This document shows positions 1-11,399 of a stretch of DNA of 64,000 nucleotides, one piece after another. The first letter of the stretch is position 1. Each line of letters opens with the position of its first letter. The notes under the pieces were generated by a model. That model searched no databases. It worked only from the letters and a program-made list of their open reading frames with translations, and had not been told where the DNA came from. Location: NCBI GenBank assembly GCA_949126835.1, contig OX421494.1:18518038-18582037 (forward strand), given 5' to 3'. Both the position numbers and the translations under genes were made by a program. The stretch comes from Anisus vortex (lineage: Eukaryota; Mollusca; Gastropoda; Planorbidae).

Positions 1-943
1 ATATTGTTGGACCCAAACGGCATTTTGCTTTATTGTGCCGCCCTAAAGATACACCCATTGATAATGGACTGGATCGATCGATGGACACACGCCTAGAACA
101 GAAAAATAAAATGTTCGGAAAAGACATATCTCTGGCCGTCAAAACATTAGCCGCTTAGGCCATAGGTCACTGGGAATATAAAGAAATTGACAACTGAAGT
201 ATAATCGATTGTCCCCCTCCATGCAATCAGTCTGGATGCAGATTTAGATAGTGTACGTTTTGGTCAAACTTTGGGACCAATTCATTCAATAAACCAGTAA
301 CTATCAAGTTCAATCAATTATATAACTATCAAGTTCAATCAATTATATATATATATAATATTATTTTTATCCTATAATTTACAGCTGTGTTGTTTAAGTA
401 GAAGATGTTTCATTCCCTTTTTAAGGCTGTTTGAATACTACCCGGGATGAGAAAAAAAGTCTATTAATTTTGTCCTTACGCCTGGAATAAGCAAAGTGTA
501 TTTTTTTCTGTTTTGTTGGTTTTTATTTTATCTTAAAGTTAACTAATTTATTTTTTAGTTAAATCTACCTGGAAAGTTAAAAAAAAAGCAATCGGCCTAC
601 TATTTAATGTATTATTTTAATATTCTAATAATGCGAATTAATAACAAAATCCCCAAAATATATAATTGTAATTCGCATTTAAAATATATTAAAAATGTGG
701 AAAGAAGTTACCCTAAAATAACATTCGCTATTTCCGTTTGTATTTTCAGGCTATAACTGGGCTAATCTAATTAGTCTAGTGGTTTGTCGTTTCCAGTTAA
801 AATCAGCTCATGGCTGGAATGCTGACATGTCAGCTATTAGCAGTACAACAATAGACTTTACGAGAGTATAGTTAACTAGCTACAAGTTTGAGTTAAGTAG
901 CCTATAAGACCAATGTGTTAGAATGTGTTTTATGTGGAGTTAG
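1..943. other. Non-coding, AT-rich, no gene seen
   Basis: No supported gene. A 26-bp unit beginning AACTATCAAG is duplicated in tandem near 298-350, running into a short TA tract. The rest shows nothing I recognise. Confidence 0.5.
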
Positions 944-1856
944 GTCACTTAATCCCCAGACACTTAATCCCCTGGTCATTTAATCCCTAGTCTTTTAATA
1001 CCCAGCCACTTAATCCTCTAAAAGGCATTGTGTATTGCAGGGCTGTCTATTTTAGCAGGTGGGTCATGGTAGACTTAAGGACACCCCACCGGCTTGCTTT
1101 CAACCCATTGGAACACATATATATTTATATACTTCGTTGAACGACAATACTGTGAACTTGAACTATTATTACCGTAAGAGAAATGCTTCTGGAGTTCATA
1201 ATAAGTAGTAAAGGTAAATATACTATTTCATGAGGAATATAAATTATGGCTCAAGTAGAAGGTGCTAAATGGAAACATGAACTGTAGATGTACCAAGCAT
1301 CAAGTTCAACCACTCCATTGTCCAGTAACATTAGTGACAGCCAGAAGAGAAATATTCAAGCAGTTATCCACTCACAATCATGAATGTAACAGAGAGAAGG
1401 CGATGGCAAATTATGCAGTGGGGAAAAATAAAACTAATAACCAATACAAAAATGACCATAGCAACGCCATGTCAGGGGGCCTGTCAAGCTGCAGTAAACT
1501 TCGACTAACCACCATCCGTTCTAATGGCTCTATCAAGTAGAAGCATTTAAGAAACATTTGATATCTTATGGATGAACACCATTTAATTTAATAGAAATTG
1601 TTCAAATTAACTTTAACTACTGTTATAGTTGGTTATAGATGTTGAGATGACGTTGCAAGTTTTTATTGAAGCTCTGATGTTAATAGTAATGTTAATAATA
1701 TTTATTTATTACTTTTTATTTAATACTATGATTTACATATTATTAAATATTTATTATGGATTGCTTTATTTATAAAATAAATAAGTGAATAGGGGATTAA
1801 GTGTCTGGGGATTAAGTGACTAGGGACTATGTGACCAGGGGATTAAGTGACGGGGA
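944..1856. mobile_element. Inverted-repeat element with subrepeated ends
   Basis: The left end (944-1020) is built from about five 15-16 bp units of the form GTCACTTAATCCCCA. The right end (1790-1856) carries the same units inverted (GGGGATTAAGTGAC). The interior of roughly 770 bp is unlike either end. The + open frame at 1262-1540 contains Cys residues and THNHECNREK, which faintly recalls a FLYWCH zinc finger of Mutator-like transposases, but I cannot confirm this. No clear target duplication was found. Confidence 0.6.
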
Positions 1857-1867
1857 TTCGTTTCAAT

Positions 1868-2295
1868 CATAGACTATAATATACATGGACCGCTTGCTTT
1901 AGTTTTTTTATGCTATTATCTTCTGTTTTTTGCAATTTCCGATTCTAAATGAAGTATTTGTAATACAAGTTCCGTTTTATTAAATCGCATTTTTTTCGAC
2001 TTTAAATGAATACTTGTAGGCCTATTAATATAATTAATCCTATTATCATTGACTATAATAAGATGGACCGCTTGCTCTATTTTTAGAGCTTATGTTCTTT
2101 TTCCGTGTGCACACAACACTGATCTATAAATGTTTCCGCTCTGTACTACTTTCGATTTTAATTTTTCATTGAGAAAACCAAAGCGATTCAATAAAACGGA
2201 AGTGCAAAGTATATTACGAATCGGGATATCAGTGTTTTTAGTCATCATATAGCAGAAATACTAAAGCAAGCGGTCCATGTATATTATAGTCTATG
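1868..2295. mobile_element. MITE (composite) of the GGACCGCTTGCT family
   Basis: The outermost 36 bases (1868-1903) recur as a perfect reverse complement at 2260-2295, starting CATAGACTATAATATACATG. A second, B-type end lies inside at 2049-2085 (GATGGACCGCTTGCTCTA), so 2049-2295 looks like one full copy and 1868-2048 like a half copy. Flanks TTTCAAT and GTTCAAT form an imperfect 7-bp duplication. A related copy is at 44389-44682. Confidence 0.8.
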
Positions 2296-2462
2296 GTTCA
2301 ATTAACAAGAGGTGTTTGTTAATCTTAATCAGAAGAAATTGTCACAGAACACAGAGCAGGCCTTAGCTACATATGCATTGGTTGTACAAATGACATATAT
2401 TCTAGAATTGGGCTGCACAGCAGTTACCTCATACAAAAAATAGAGATTCAAGGTATAAAGAA

Positions 2463-2718
2463 AGTAAAGTACCCTTCGGACCAAATTAATCATAGGACCG
2501 TTGAAGTACCATTCACCAGTTTCTGTGGCCACGGTATACTAGGTGATTGTGCGGCCAGCGCAAAGCACAGCCGCCTTTACTTCACCCCAACTAAAGTCAC
2601 GTACCTATCAGAGCTGGGTAGACTCAGGGACACCCCCCAGACCCAGGAAAAAATCCTAGCCTTCACCAAGATTCGAACCCAGAACCGTCGGTACGCCAGT
2701 CAAAAGCACCGTGCTCCA
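2463..2718 (-). mobile_element. SINE family A copy
   Basis: The minus strand shows a tRNA-like head with B box GGTTCGAATC, the body motif CCCAGCTCTGATAGGTACGT, and a 3' part ending in the TTTACTTT tail. It is nearly full length and moderately diverged (one break in the head). Confidence 0.88.
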
Positions 2719-5010
2719 TTCCTTCAAGGTATACTATATATATAATATGCGACCCTTTAAATTATGGTGTTAAATGAGTTTCCATCAACTATCAACATAA
2801 TAAGAATATAGTGTACATGCATTTAATTACTGGGGTTTAAAGTTAAAATTCAAAGCTGGAGACACTTTGGATTTTAGTCAATTTAATTTAAGAACTAAGA
2901 AAGAAAAACTAAGAATGCGTTATGTCTCGTGTAGATGACCCATTTAAAGTACTTTTGCAATAGCGAAGAACGGAGTGTACATGTTCATTGACGAACATTT
3001 TAATATTTAGATACAAATCCCAAAAAGTGTAGAACTAAAGGAATTTCAAGAAAGAGAAATCAAACTTCATTCAGCTCATACAGTGTTTACATTTAAACAT
3101 ATTTACTTTATAAAAACCCTCTAGTAATGCAGGGTAATAGGATAGTACAGATATATATTTAATTTAAGGTCACCAAAATGGTGTTGGATGAAAGTATTAA
3201 TAAAAGATCTTTTTATATTAACATTAGGGAGTTCCTTGAGGGAACCAAATAGTGAATTTTTTACTTATCAATTTAAAATTAAATGCTCTTTACTTTAAAA
3301 TTATTGTAATAAATATCCTGTAAAAATAAATACAAAAATTGTATTTAGACTACAGTGCTGTGACTTTCTATGCCTTTTCTCTTAACTCTTTGTTGCTCAC
3401 TCTAATTTTCTCTCTCTCTCTCTCCCATTCTTTCTCTCTATCTCAGGTTGATCACCTAATTTTAATGCAATCAAAAGCTACATTAAGTGATCAGGTCATT
3501 ATCCCATTATTCCCTATTATCATACACATAGTCAAGGCTGTGCAAACAATGGGTCTGAGTCTTTCATCTTTTTATAAAGTTTAATGGTGTTCTTCGAGCC
3601 TTGATAACGTTAAAACATTTTAAAACACGTCAGGATAATAAACTAGGACGTTGAACTGTATAATATAAACATTGAACGTTGTGAACAATTTGAATTGTAA
3701 ACAATGAAGAAGACATATAACACCGACGGTTTCAACATGGACGTCTATTTAAAATATACACTGGTTTTAATAGACAGCGTCTTTTGTGTGTGTGTATTTT
3801 AACAGTAGAATGAAAGAATGCATTATGCAGGAGACGAGTTACCTGTGAAATATTCATTTGAACAAAGAATTGAGTGGCGGATAATGTAAACAAAGCAGGG
3901 TGCACAGGGGTTAAATCGTTATTCCGTGCGATATACCATAACCGGAGTACAACGAGAGGTGTACTATAAGGGCTGTTACTACATTACAGATATATCAGTT
4001 ACAATTGTGTATTGTGACTACTGTAGTTTACTAAGAATACATATCACAGTAGATCAACTACGTATAAGTACAGTAGTACATTTAATGAGTTATTACGTTC
4101 AGTATTGCAACTACACGTTTACTAACAATCTCTTTTAAAAAGAACATGAGCTATAACTACAGTACATTAAATTACATGTATTCTTACTAGTGTAACTAAT
4201 AGTAGATCAAACTTAAAATAATAGCATTGTTTTTCCAGTAAATTTACCAAGACTAAGTATTATACCGTATCACCTAAGGCAATCGATTACATCTGGTGAT
4301 TAACAGTTAAATTATAACTAAGCTTTAATGTTTATTTAGTTTTAGTCTTAGAAGTGAAGCAATCCGTATTGGTCTTTTTAAATAATATGGGCGTACTAAA
4401 TTAAACGTCTAACCAATGGGTTCAAAAGAGAACAATGTTGAAAAACACTGCCCTGCTAAGAATAATTTGTACAGAACACACACTTTTATCGATCTATCTG
4501 AAGATTTTCAAACGAAACCTAAACAATAAAAAAGCCAAGATATGAGTAAATAAGAAAAAACAACTAATTTTTTGTCTGAAATCTTAGAAGGCAACAACCA
4601 GCATGGTTTGAACTGAGCCTTTTCTTTTACATAATGTTCTATCTAACTGCGGGTGTGTGCGGGGGGAGGGGCGGGGAGGGGTCCCTATATGTAGGCCTAA
4701 CCATCTGCACCCCTCCCCTTTTACCCTTTTAGTGCACAAAAATGCGTAGTGGAGGGTTTCATGGCGTGTTTTCAGTGTTTGCTTTATGATCTTGAAGTCT
4801 ACAAAAACTTGAATGAATCTTTAACAGACAAGTATTTCAGTTTGAAGTATTCATTCAGCGATAGTTTCATATTTTAACACAAACGTTGATGGTTCTAATA
4901 TATATATATAGGCTAGTGTCAACTGCAGAAAATGTTGTATTTTTAGTAACAGTGGTACACAATTTTTTATTATCAGTCAAAAGTGATAGATTTCCGATAT
5001 TTTAAAATAC
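2719..5010. other. Non-coding stretch, no gene seen
   Basis: AT-rich sequence with only short random open frames. A (TC)n tract lies near 3405-3440. Apart from the G-rich run at 4661-4681 nothing is recognised. Confidence 0.5.
4661..4681 (+). other. Strong potential G-quadruplex
   Basis: Four runs of at least four G separated by single A or C bases, in an otherwise AT-rich neighbourhood. A matching C-rich run lies about 30 bases downstream (4712-4719), so a duplex hairpin is an alternative structure. Confidence 0.6.
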
Positions 5011-5021
5011 CTACCTCTTTA

Positions 5022-5283
5022 ATTCGGGACAAAGCGCATTGGGCTGTCGTACCGAAGGTCCTGGGTTCAAATCCTGATAAAGGCTAGGATTTTTTTCCCG
5101 TGACTCGAGGATGTCCCTGAGTCTACCCAGCTCTGATGGTTACCTGACCTTAGTTAGGGTTAAATAAAGGCGGCTGGGCGTTGTGCTGGTCAAACATCCC
5201 CTAGTATGCCGTGGCCACAGAAATTGGTGAACGCTGCTTCACCGGCCATATGATCAATTTGTTCCGACAGGTACTTTACTTTA
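5022..5283 (+). mobile_element. SINE family A copy with target duplication
   Basis: Full-length + strand copy: tRNA-like head with B box GGGTTCAAATCC, A-rich/T-rich linker, CCCAGCTCTGATGGTTACCT body, GGCGGCTGGGCGTTGTGCTG, and the 3' tail TACTTTACTTTAC. An 11-bp direct repeat CTACCTCTTTA flanks it (5011-5021 and 5284-5294), as expected for target-primed insertion. Confidence 0.92.
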
Positions 5284-5294
5284 CTACCTCTTTA

Positions 5295-6405
5295 TTATGT
5301 TTTGACGAGGACAAGGAATCCTTTAAGGCCTTTCTTAACCGGGCCGAACCTGAGATCGGTGATCTAGCTTGCAAACCATAGTCAAGTGTACGAATACAAA
5401 CCCCGAACCTTTCTGCGGGATCGCAGATCGGGGTTTGCTATCTTAACAAAACCGATCCTACTTTTGACGTACTTCTCTGGAAACGTAAACAAATATGGCG
5501 ATGTCTTCCCCGAAGTGACAGAACATAATAAAACTTGGAGCTATTCTTGTTCTCAACGAATAATTTGAAGATGAAGCAACAAGGCGCAAACGCAAGGCAA
5601 CTTTACCATCATCGTTTAAGTACAGTTCCGCCATGTTGATTACCGCAACTTTGCATTTTCGCCAATCTGCGGCTTTCTGCTCAAAAGAGTGCCATGTTCG
5701 GCGTAGGTTTCCTCCACACGACGTGCAAACCTCCAATCATGGTTCGCGATCCATTCCAACACGAGATCGCCAACCCAAGATCGGCAGATAAATACGGAGA
5801 ACAAAGCGCTGTAAAACTAAGCTTAAATCTCAATAACAGATAATGTAACACCCTTCTGTATCATTGTTAAAACATTCGGCGCTTCAAGTTGCGATTCAGT
5901 TACACTACATTACTACCTTAATGTAGAATGTAGACTTAGTCGCTCTACGGTCTACACGAATATTTATTTTGTTTGAAAACAAGGACACTTACGCACCATG
6001 CGCTTATTTTCAAAGAGAAACAAAAATTCAATATTCTAATACCCGTACGTAAGATATTTCCTTAGTAACTTAACACTGAGTCTGACGTTTTCCTTCTCAT
6101 TTGTTTTTTTTGTTTTGTTTGTTTTGGGGTTTGCATAGTAAAAGAGCTTTGCACATGTCATAAGAAGATCATAGTGAGCACATTGACAGTTACAAAATGT
6201 TTACACTTAGTGTAACACCATTGATTAAACGAAATTACACGCAGGCCTATACATATTTCAGGACATAGCATGATGTTAAATAGAAAAGTTGTAATAATAC
6301 ACAAAACATTAAATCCTAACGTAGAAATTCAACACAAGATATGAATACTATTCATAGAAAAACAAACTTTGCTTTTTCCATATAAAAAGACACATTTTTA
6401 TAAAT
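5295..6405. other. Unassigned sequence, locally GC-richer 5330-5790
   Basis: The part 5330-5790 is richer in GC and contains several GATCGG/GATCGC motifs plus open frames on both strands (minus 5458-5736). I recognise no protein or repeat family. It could be an unknown low-copy repeat. Confidence 0.4.
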
Positions 6406-6409
6406 ATGC

Positions 6410-6590
6410 TTTCTTTTCGGTTGCATTCGGGCAAAGATTGTGATTTCTGAACAAACCATGAAAATGAACAACTTAACAAAAACCTTAATCAGAATTCTGG
6501 ACCAGACTAAAACGACTGATAAGTTTAGGGACGCAATAATCTTCCTTTGGCTGTAGAAGGAACATCTATAATAGGTAAAATAATAATGAA
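6410..6590 (+). mobile_element. LINE 3' tail copy (diverged)
   Basis: It matches the repeated segment that begins GCATTCGGGCA, passes through CTGAACAAACCA and ends GACGCAATAATCTTCC...TAGAAGGAACATCT. It is older and more diverged than the copies at 31560 and 44180. Confidence 0.75.
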
Positions 6591-6953
6591 ACTCAGCATT
6601 GTAAAAAAAATTCATTGTTATATTGAATACTATTGATATTTTAAAATGGTATGTCAAGTATTTTAATTAAAGGACGTTTTAAGACAGTCCATTATTACAC
6701 GTAACCAATTTTGTAAAGTTGTATTATGATTTTGTTTAGTTTATCCATTTTTTCGTAGGCCTATCACCAGTATATTATACTTTTATTAGTTAAATCACAA
6801 ACAAGACAAATGATTTAGTGTTTGCCAATCAAGGGTGTATCAGCTCACCGTATTAAAAAAAAATCCAAATACCAGATCAAAACCACCAAATGTCAGACCC
6901 AGGATAAGACAGAAAGATGTATGACAGCTTGGTGTCCAGGCATGGAAGAAAAC

Positions 6954-7177
6954 CAGGGCTGTGGAGTCGGAGTCGAAGAGTCGGAGGAATTTTGAGTACC
7001 TGGAGTCGGAGTCGGAATAACAAAAAAAATGAGGAGTCTACCATTTATCAGTCGGAGTCGAAGAGTCGCAGTCGGAGGAAATTTTGGTACCTAAAGTCGG
7101 AGTTGGAGTCGGAAGTACAAAAAAATGAGGAGTCGGAGTTGGAGTCGGAACATTTATCTACCGACTCCACAGCCCTG
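6954..7177. mobile_element. hAT-type MITE, 224 bp, perfect 8-bp target duplication
   Basis: Ends are CAGGGCTGTGGAGTCGG and its inverse CCGACTCCACAGCCCTG. The flanking octamer AAGAAAAC is identical on both sides (6946-6953 and 7178-7185). The interior is rich in GGAGTCGGAGTC subrepeats. No transposase, so it must be mobilised in trans. The + open frame across it (6917-7219) is a by-product. Confidence 0.95.
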
Positions 7178-9937
7178 AAGAAAACACACCAGATAGGTCT
7201 GAATAGAAGGAAATGTTGAGACAACTCTCCATGGGCTGTAGAGCCACAGAGATGGATGGATCATACAAATGGTAGTTAAGCAAAGTATAAGCCAATCAAT
7301 GCGTCCTTGTTAAGAATATGTTGTTCTTGTTTTTATTATAGCGCTTTGATTGTAATTAGCAATTTTCAAATTCCACAGACTTATTTTGAAACATAAACAT
7401 ATAATTACAAATGCTGATAAATTATTAATTGGATTCTATAATTTAAATGTGTTCCGAGTTCCTGTGGTATATTTAAAACCTAATTCCAATGATAGACTAT
7501 ACCATCTAGATCTATATAATAATCTAAAATTAATGTGTTATATGGTAAGCATTTTTTAAAGTTCTGAAACAGGAACGAGCTCTTGAGTGCAGGGCATGTT
7601 CGCACGTTGAGACACCATTGTGGAAACATCCCCTGTCGTGCTGTCGGATCATTAAGGAAAGTGGCATTGCCTCATGATTGTGAACAAATTAATTTCGATC
7701 GGTGGTCATACGCTCGTCAGGAAGTAGATACAGTAATCATATCTTGGCCAATTTTCACCTGGCTTGGTAGGGAGGTTGTCGTTGATTTGTTTCACTCCTG
7801 CCCTTCTCCAGGGGGGCAACGCTGGGGCCTCTTCCCAATGCGTTAGTCTACCGGTTGACTCCCCAACGTTTTTATACACTTTCAATAAGGTTTGAAGCCC
7901 ATGGTTACAGAATACAGATGTGGACAGACAGATGGTTATTTTTTGTATCTGCGATTTGTTTTGGCGTCATGATATGAATGAACTTTAACCTAGTTTGGCT
8001 TTGCGTCAAACCATAACAATGCACTCGTAAATGCTTCGTCGAGAGCACATTTATTAATTAGGTCAACGGAGCTAGAGTGATTTGACGCCTATCTGCTGAC
8101 ACAGATCGACGTCATCAACTAGAGGCACGAAAGGTTAATGTATTCTCACGCGCCACAGAGAAAAAACACAGCACTACAATTGTGCTGTTACTGCTGTTAC
8201 CATTTGTTACCATTAGATGAGCCATTGAGTGGTCTGTACAAAACAAGCAGACGGGGCAGACGAGTTAGCGGGCTACTCGAACTGTGAGCTTCTAAAAAAT
8301 ATAGGGTTAAAAGACTAAATTGCCGGAATTTAAGCAGCAAAAAAAATGTCTCAGCATAGACCTCTCTATTGTTATGTTTCTGAGATAACTTTATAAATTT
8401 GGGGTAAAACAAGATTGCTTAAATAGTTTACAATGTTTTGGTATTATTTACATTGTTTTTACAGTAAATAGAATTGCAAAAAATACTTTGGACATTGAAA
8501 AAAGAAAAATTAATGATGAAGCAAAAAATGACTTAATGTTTATGACAATTATTTACATTTCATTCATTAACATCTTATTAGTGGTATGTGTGTGTATTTT
8601 TTGCAAGTGTTTGCAGTTGATGCATTAATGTATTTGTTTGATATTGAGCAATACACAGAATTTTAGTTTTTATAAGACATGATGACACTGATTCTACCGT
8701 GAGGAGTTGTGGTACAGTGGACGTAGCGAAACTAGTGAAAGGGGAAGACGGAGTTGTGGGGAGCTAAAAACTTGTGCTTTAAAACAAAAATGTAGATTCA
8801 TTCTGGCCCAAACAGAAAACCATAAAGTAGTACATTATATCTTGAAGTATTTGTTTTAGCTACACAAAATTTGGCCACAACTTAATAAGTTCACGGGTGA
8901 AACTAAATAATGCGTCTAACATTTTTTTCCAAAAACATTTCTCCTGGGCATCAATAACTTTATAATACTTCAGTGCGACCAATTTCTTTTTTAATTTACA
9001 TCGCTTATTTCCCTTGGTAGCGCTTTAAATCACTGAGCTATACAATACGGTTTAACCAGCTCCCTTGGCTATACGTTGCTCTAACTTTATTATTATGCAG
9101 TTTATATAATATTGATTTTTTGTATATTGGAATAGCATTTACTTCTTTGTTCCCTTGTGTATTCAAGAATGTATATTATGAAGTATCCGCCAGCATATAT
9201 TTACTATAAATTACACTACACATGTAGGCCTAATCAACGCTTAAATTCAACGTCAATTACAAACTGTTGCAGACATTTTAAAACGTAAAGCAAAGCCAAC
9301 CACAAATCGCTCAGCCCACACACTACTTTATTTGATTAGGCAACACGAATTCCTTCATGGATCAGTTGTAATAAAAAAAAAGTGCAGCGCAAACACGCAC
9401 ACAAGTAGCCTATATAAGGATATAAACACACATACTCTCACACCCACACAAATAGTGGGGGGAAAACGTCTACGCACATAAATTAGACCGTGACCTATAT
9501 TTTCAACTCTATGTTGACATAATCCTAAGGGGGGAAATCTATTTGGAAAAACAAACTCAGACTTAAACTATAACTTTCCAACTATAAAATTTTAAAAGTT
9601 CTTGATACACGGTATAGACCAGGGGTGTACAAATGCAGCTCTTCGTAGACTGTAGGTTATTTTCATGATTACAATCTTGAATACATTTTTTTTTCTTAAT
9701 CTTATACTAGACTATATCTGTTATTTAAATAACATTTATCAATAATTTATTTCTTAAAAATTGATTATATTGTGAAAAAAAATATTTGCATTCTAGGTTT
9801 TTAATAATATCCACATTATGAATATGATGTGGATCTTTATAAGATATGAAAAATAGTAATGTTGCTCCCTTTGACCTCACGATTGTCCACACTTGTTATA
9901 TTTAAGGTAAACACCACAGCACATTTTATAATCTTAC
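7178..9937. other. Non-coding stretch, no gene seen
   Basis: Only short open frames without recognisable domains (for example + 7583-7846, minus 8197-8412). The sequence is mostly AT-rich and single-copy in appearance within this window. Confidence 0.5.
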
Positions 9938-11376
9938 AACTAGATAAAGTGAAATGACAACTGGATAAAGTGAAATGACAACTGGATAAAGTGAAATGAC
10001 AACTGGATAAAGTGAAATGACAAATGGATAAAGTGAAATGACAACTGGATAAAGCAAAATGACAACTGGATAAAGCAAAATGACAACTGGATAAAGTGAA
10101 ATAACAACTGGATAAAGTGAAATGACAACTGGATAAAGTGAAATGACAACTGATAAAGTGAAATGACAACTGGATAAAGTGAAATGACAACTGGATAAAG
10201 TGAAATGACAACTGGATAAAGTGAAATGACAACTGGATAAAGTGAAATGACAACTGGATAAAGTGAAATGACAACTGGATAAAGTGAAATGACAACTGGA
10301 TAAAGTGAAATGACAACTGGATAAAGTGAAATGACAACTAGATAAAGTGAAATGACAACTGGATAAAGCAAAATGACAACTGGATAAAGCAAAATGACAA
10401 CTGGATAAAGTGAAATAACAACTGGATAAAGTGAAATGACAACTGGATAAAGTGAAATGACAACTGGATAAAGTGAAATGACAACTGGATAAAGTGAAAT
10501 GACAACTGGATAAAGTGAAATGACAACTGGATAAAGTGAAATGACAACTGGATAAAGCGAAATGACAACTGGATAAAGCGAAATGACAACTGGATAAAGT
10601 GAAATAACAACTGGATAAAGTGAAATGACAACTGGATAAAGTGAAATGACAACTGGATAAAGGGAAATGACAACTGGATAAAGTGAAATGACAACTGGAT
10701 AAAGTGAAATGACAACTGGATAAAGTGAAATGACAACTGGATAAAGTGAAATGACAACTGGATAAAGTGAAATGACAACTGGATAAAGTGAAATGACAAC
10801 TGGATAAAGTGAAATGACAACTGGATAAAGTGAAATGACAACTGGATAAAGTGAAATGACAACTGGATAAAGTGAAATGACAACTGGATAAAGTGAAAGG
10901 ACAACTGGATACAGTTAAATTACAACTGGATAAAGTGAAATGACAACTGGATAAGGTGAAATGACAACTGGATAAAGTGATTTGATAACTGGATAAAGCA
11001 AAATGACAACTGGATAAAGTGATTTGACAACTGGATAAAGCAAAATGACAACTGGATGAAGTGAAATGACAACTGGATAAAGTGAAATCACAACTGGATA
11101 AAGTGAAATGACAACTGATAAAGTGAAATGACAACTGATAAAGTGAAATGACAACTGATAAAGTGAAATGACAACTGAAGAAGTGAAATGACAACTGATG
11201 AAGTGAAATGACAACTGATAAAGTGAAACGACAACTGATAAAGTGAAATGACAACTGATAAAGTGAAATGACAACTGATAAAGTGAAATGACAACTGATA
11301 AAGTGAAATGACAACTGATAAAGTGAAATGACAACTGGATAAAGTGAAATGACTACTGGGTAAAGTAAAATGACAA
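9938..11376. repeat. 21-bp minisatellite (about 68 units) with a 20-bp variant block
   Basis: The unit is AACTGGATAAAGTGAAATGAC. Between about 11107 and 11335 the unit loses one G and becomes 20 bp. Degenerate units continue to about 11400. Because 21 is a multiple of three and the unit has no stop in any minus frame, the array produces several long repetitive minus-strand open frames (up to 462 codons), which I do not regard as genes. Confidence 0.98.
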
Positions 11377-11399
11377 CTTCAGAAATTGAAATGGCAACT

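Noticed and set aside
5458..5736. 92-codon minus frame with CTSCGGNLRRTW
   Set aside because: One CxxC motif only, no second zinc-binding pair, no homology recognised, and a competing + frame.
6917..7219. 100-codon SR-rich peptide (RSRRVGG, SRSRRKF)
   Set aside because: Reads through the GGAGTC subrepeats of the MITE at 6954-7177; resemblance to SR proteins is a repeat artefact.
9926..11314. 462-codon minus-strand open frame plus several shorter ones with heptapeptide repeats
   Set aside because: Pure product of the 21-bp minisatellite; all three minus frames are open, there is no start context or non-repeat domain, and the frame dies where the array ends.
9938..11376. CRISPR array
   Set aside because: Units are contiguous 20-21 bp repeats without unique spacers, in an animal genome.
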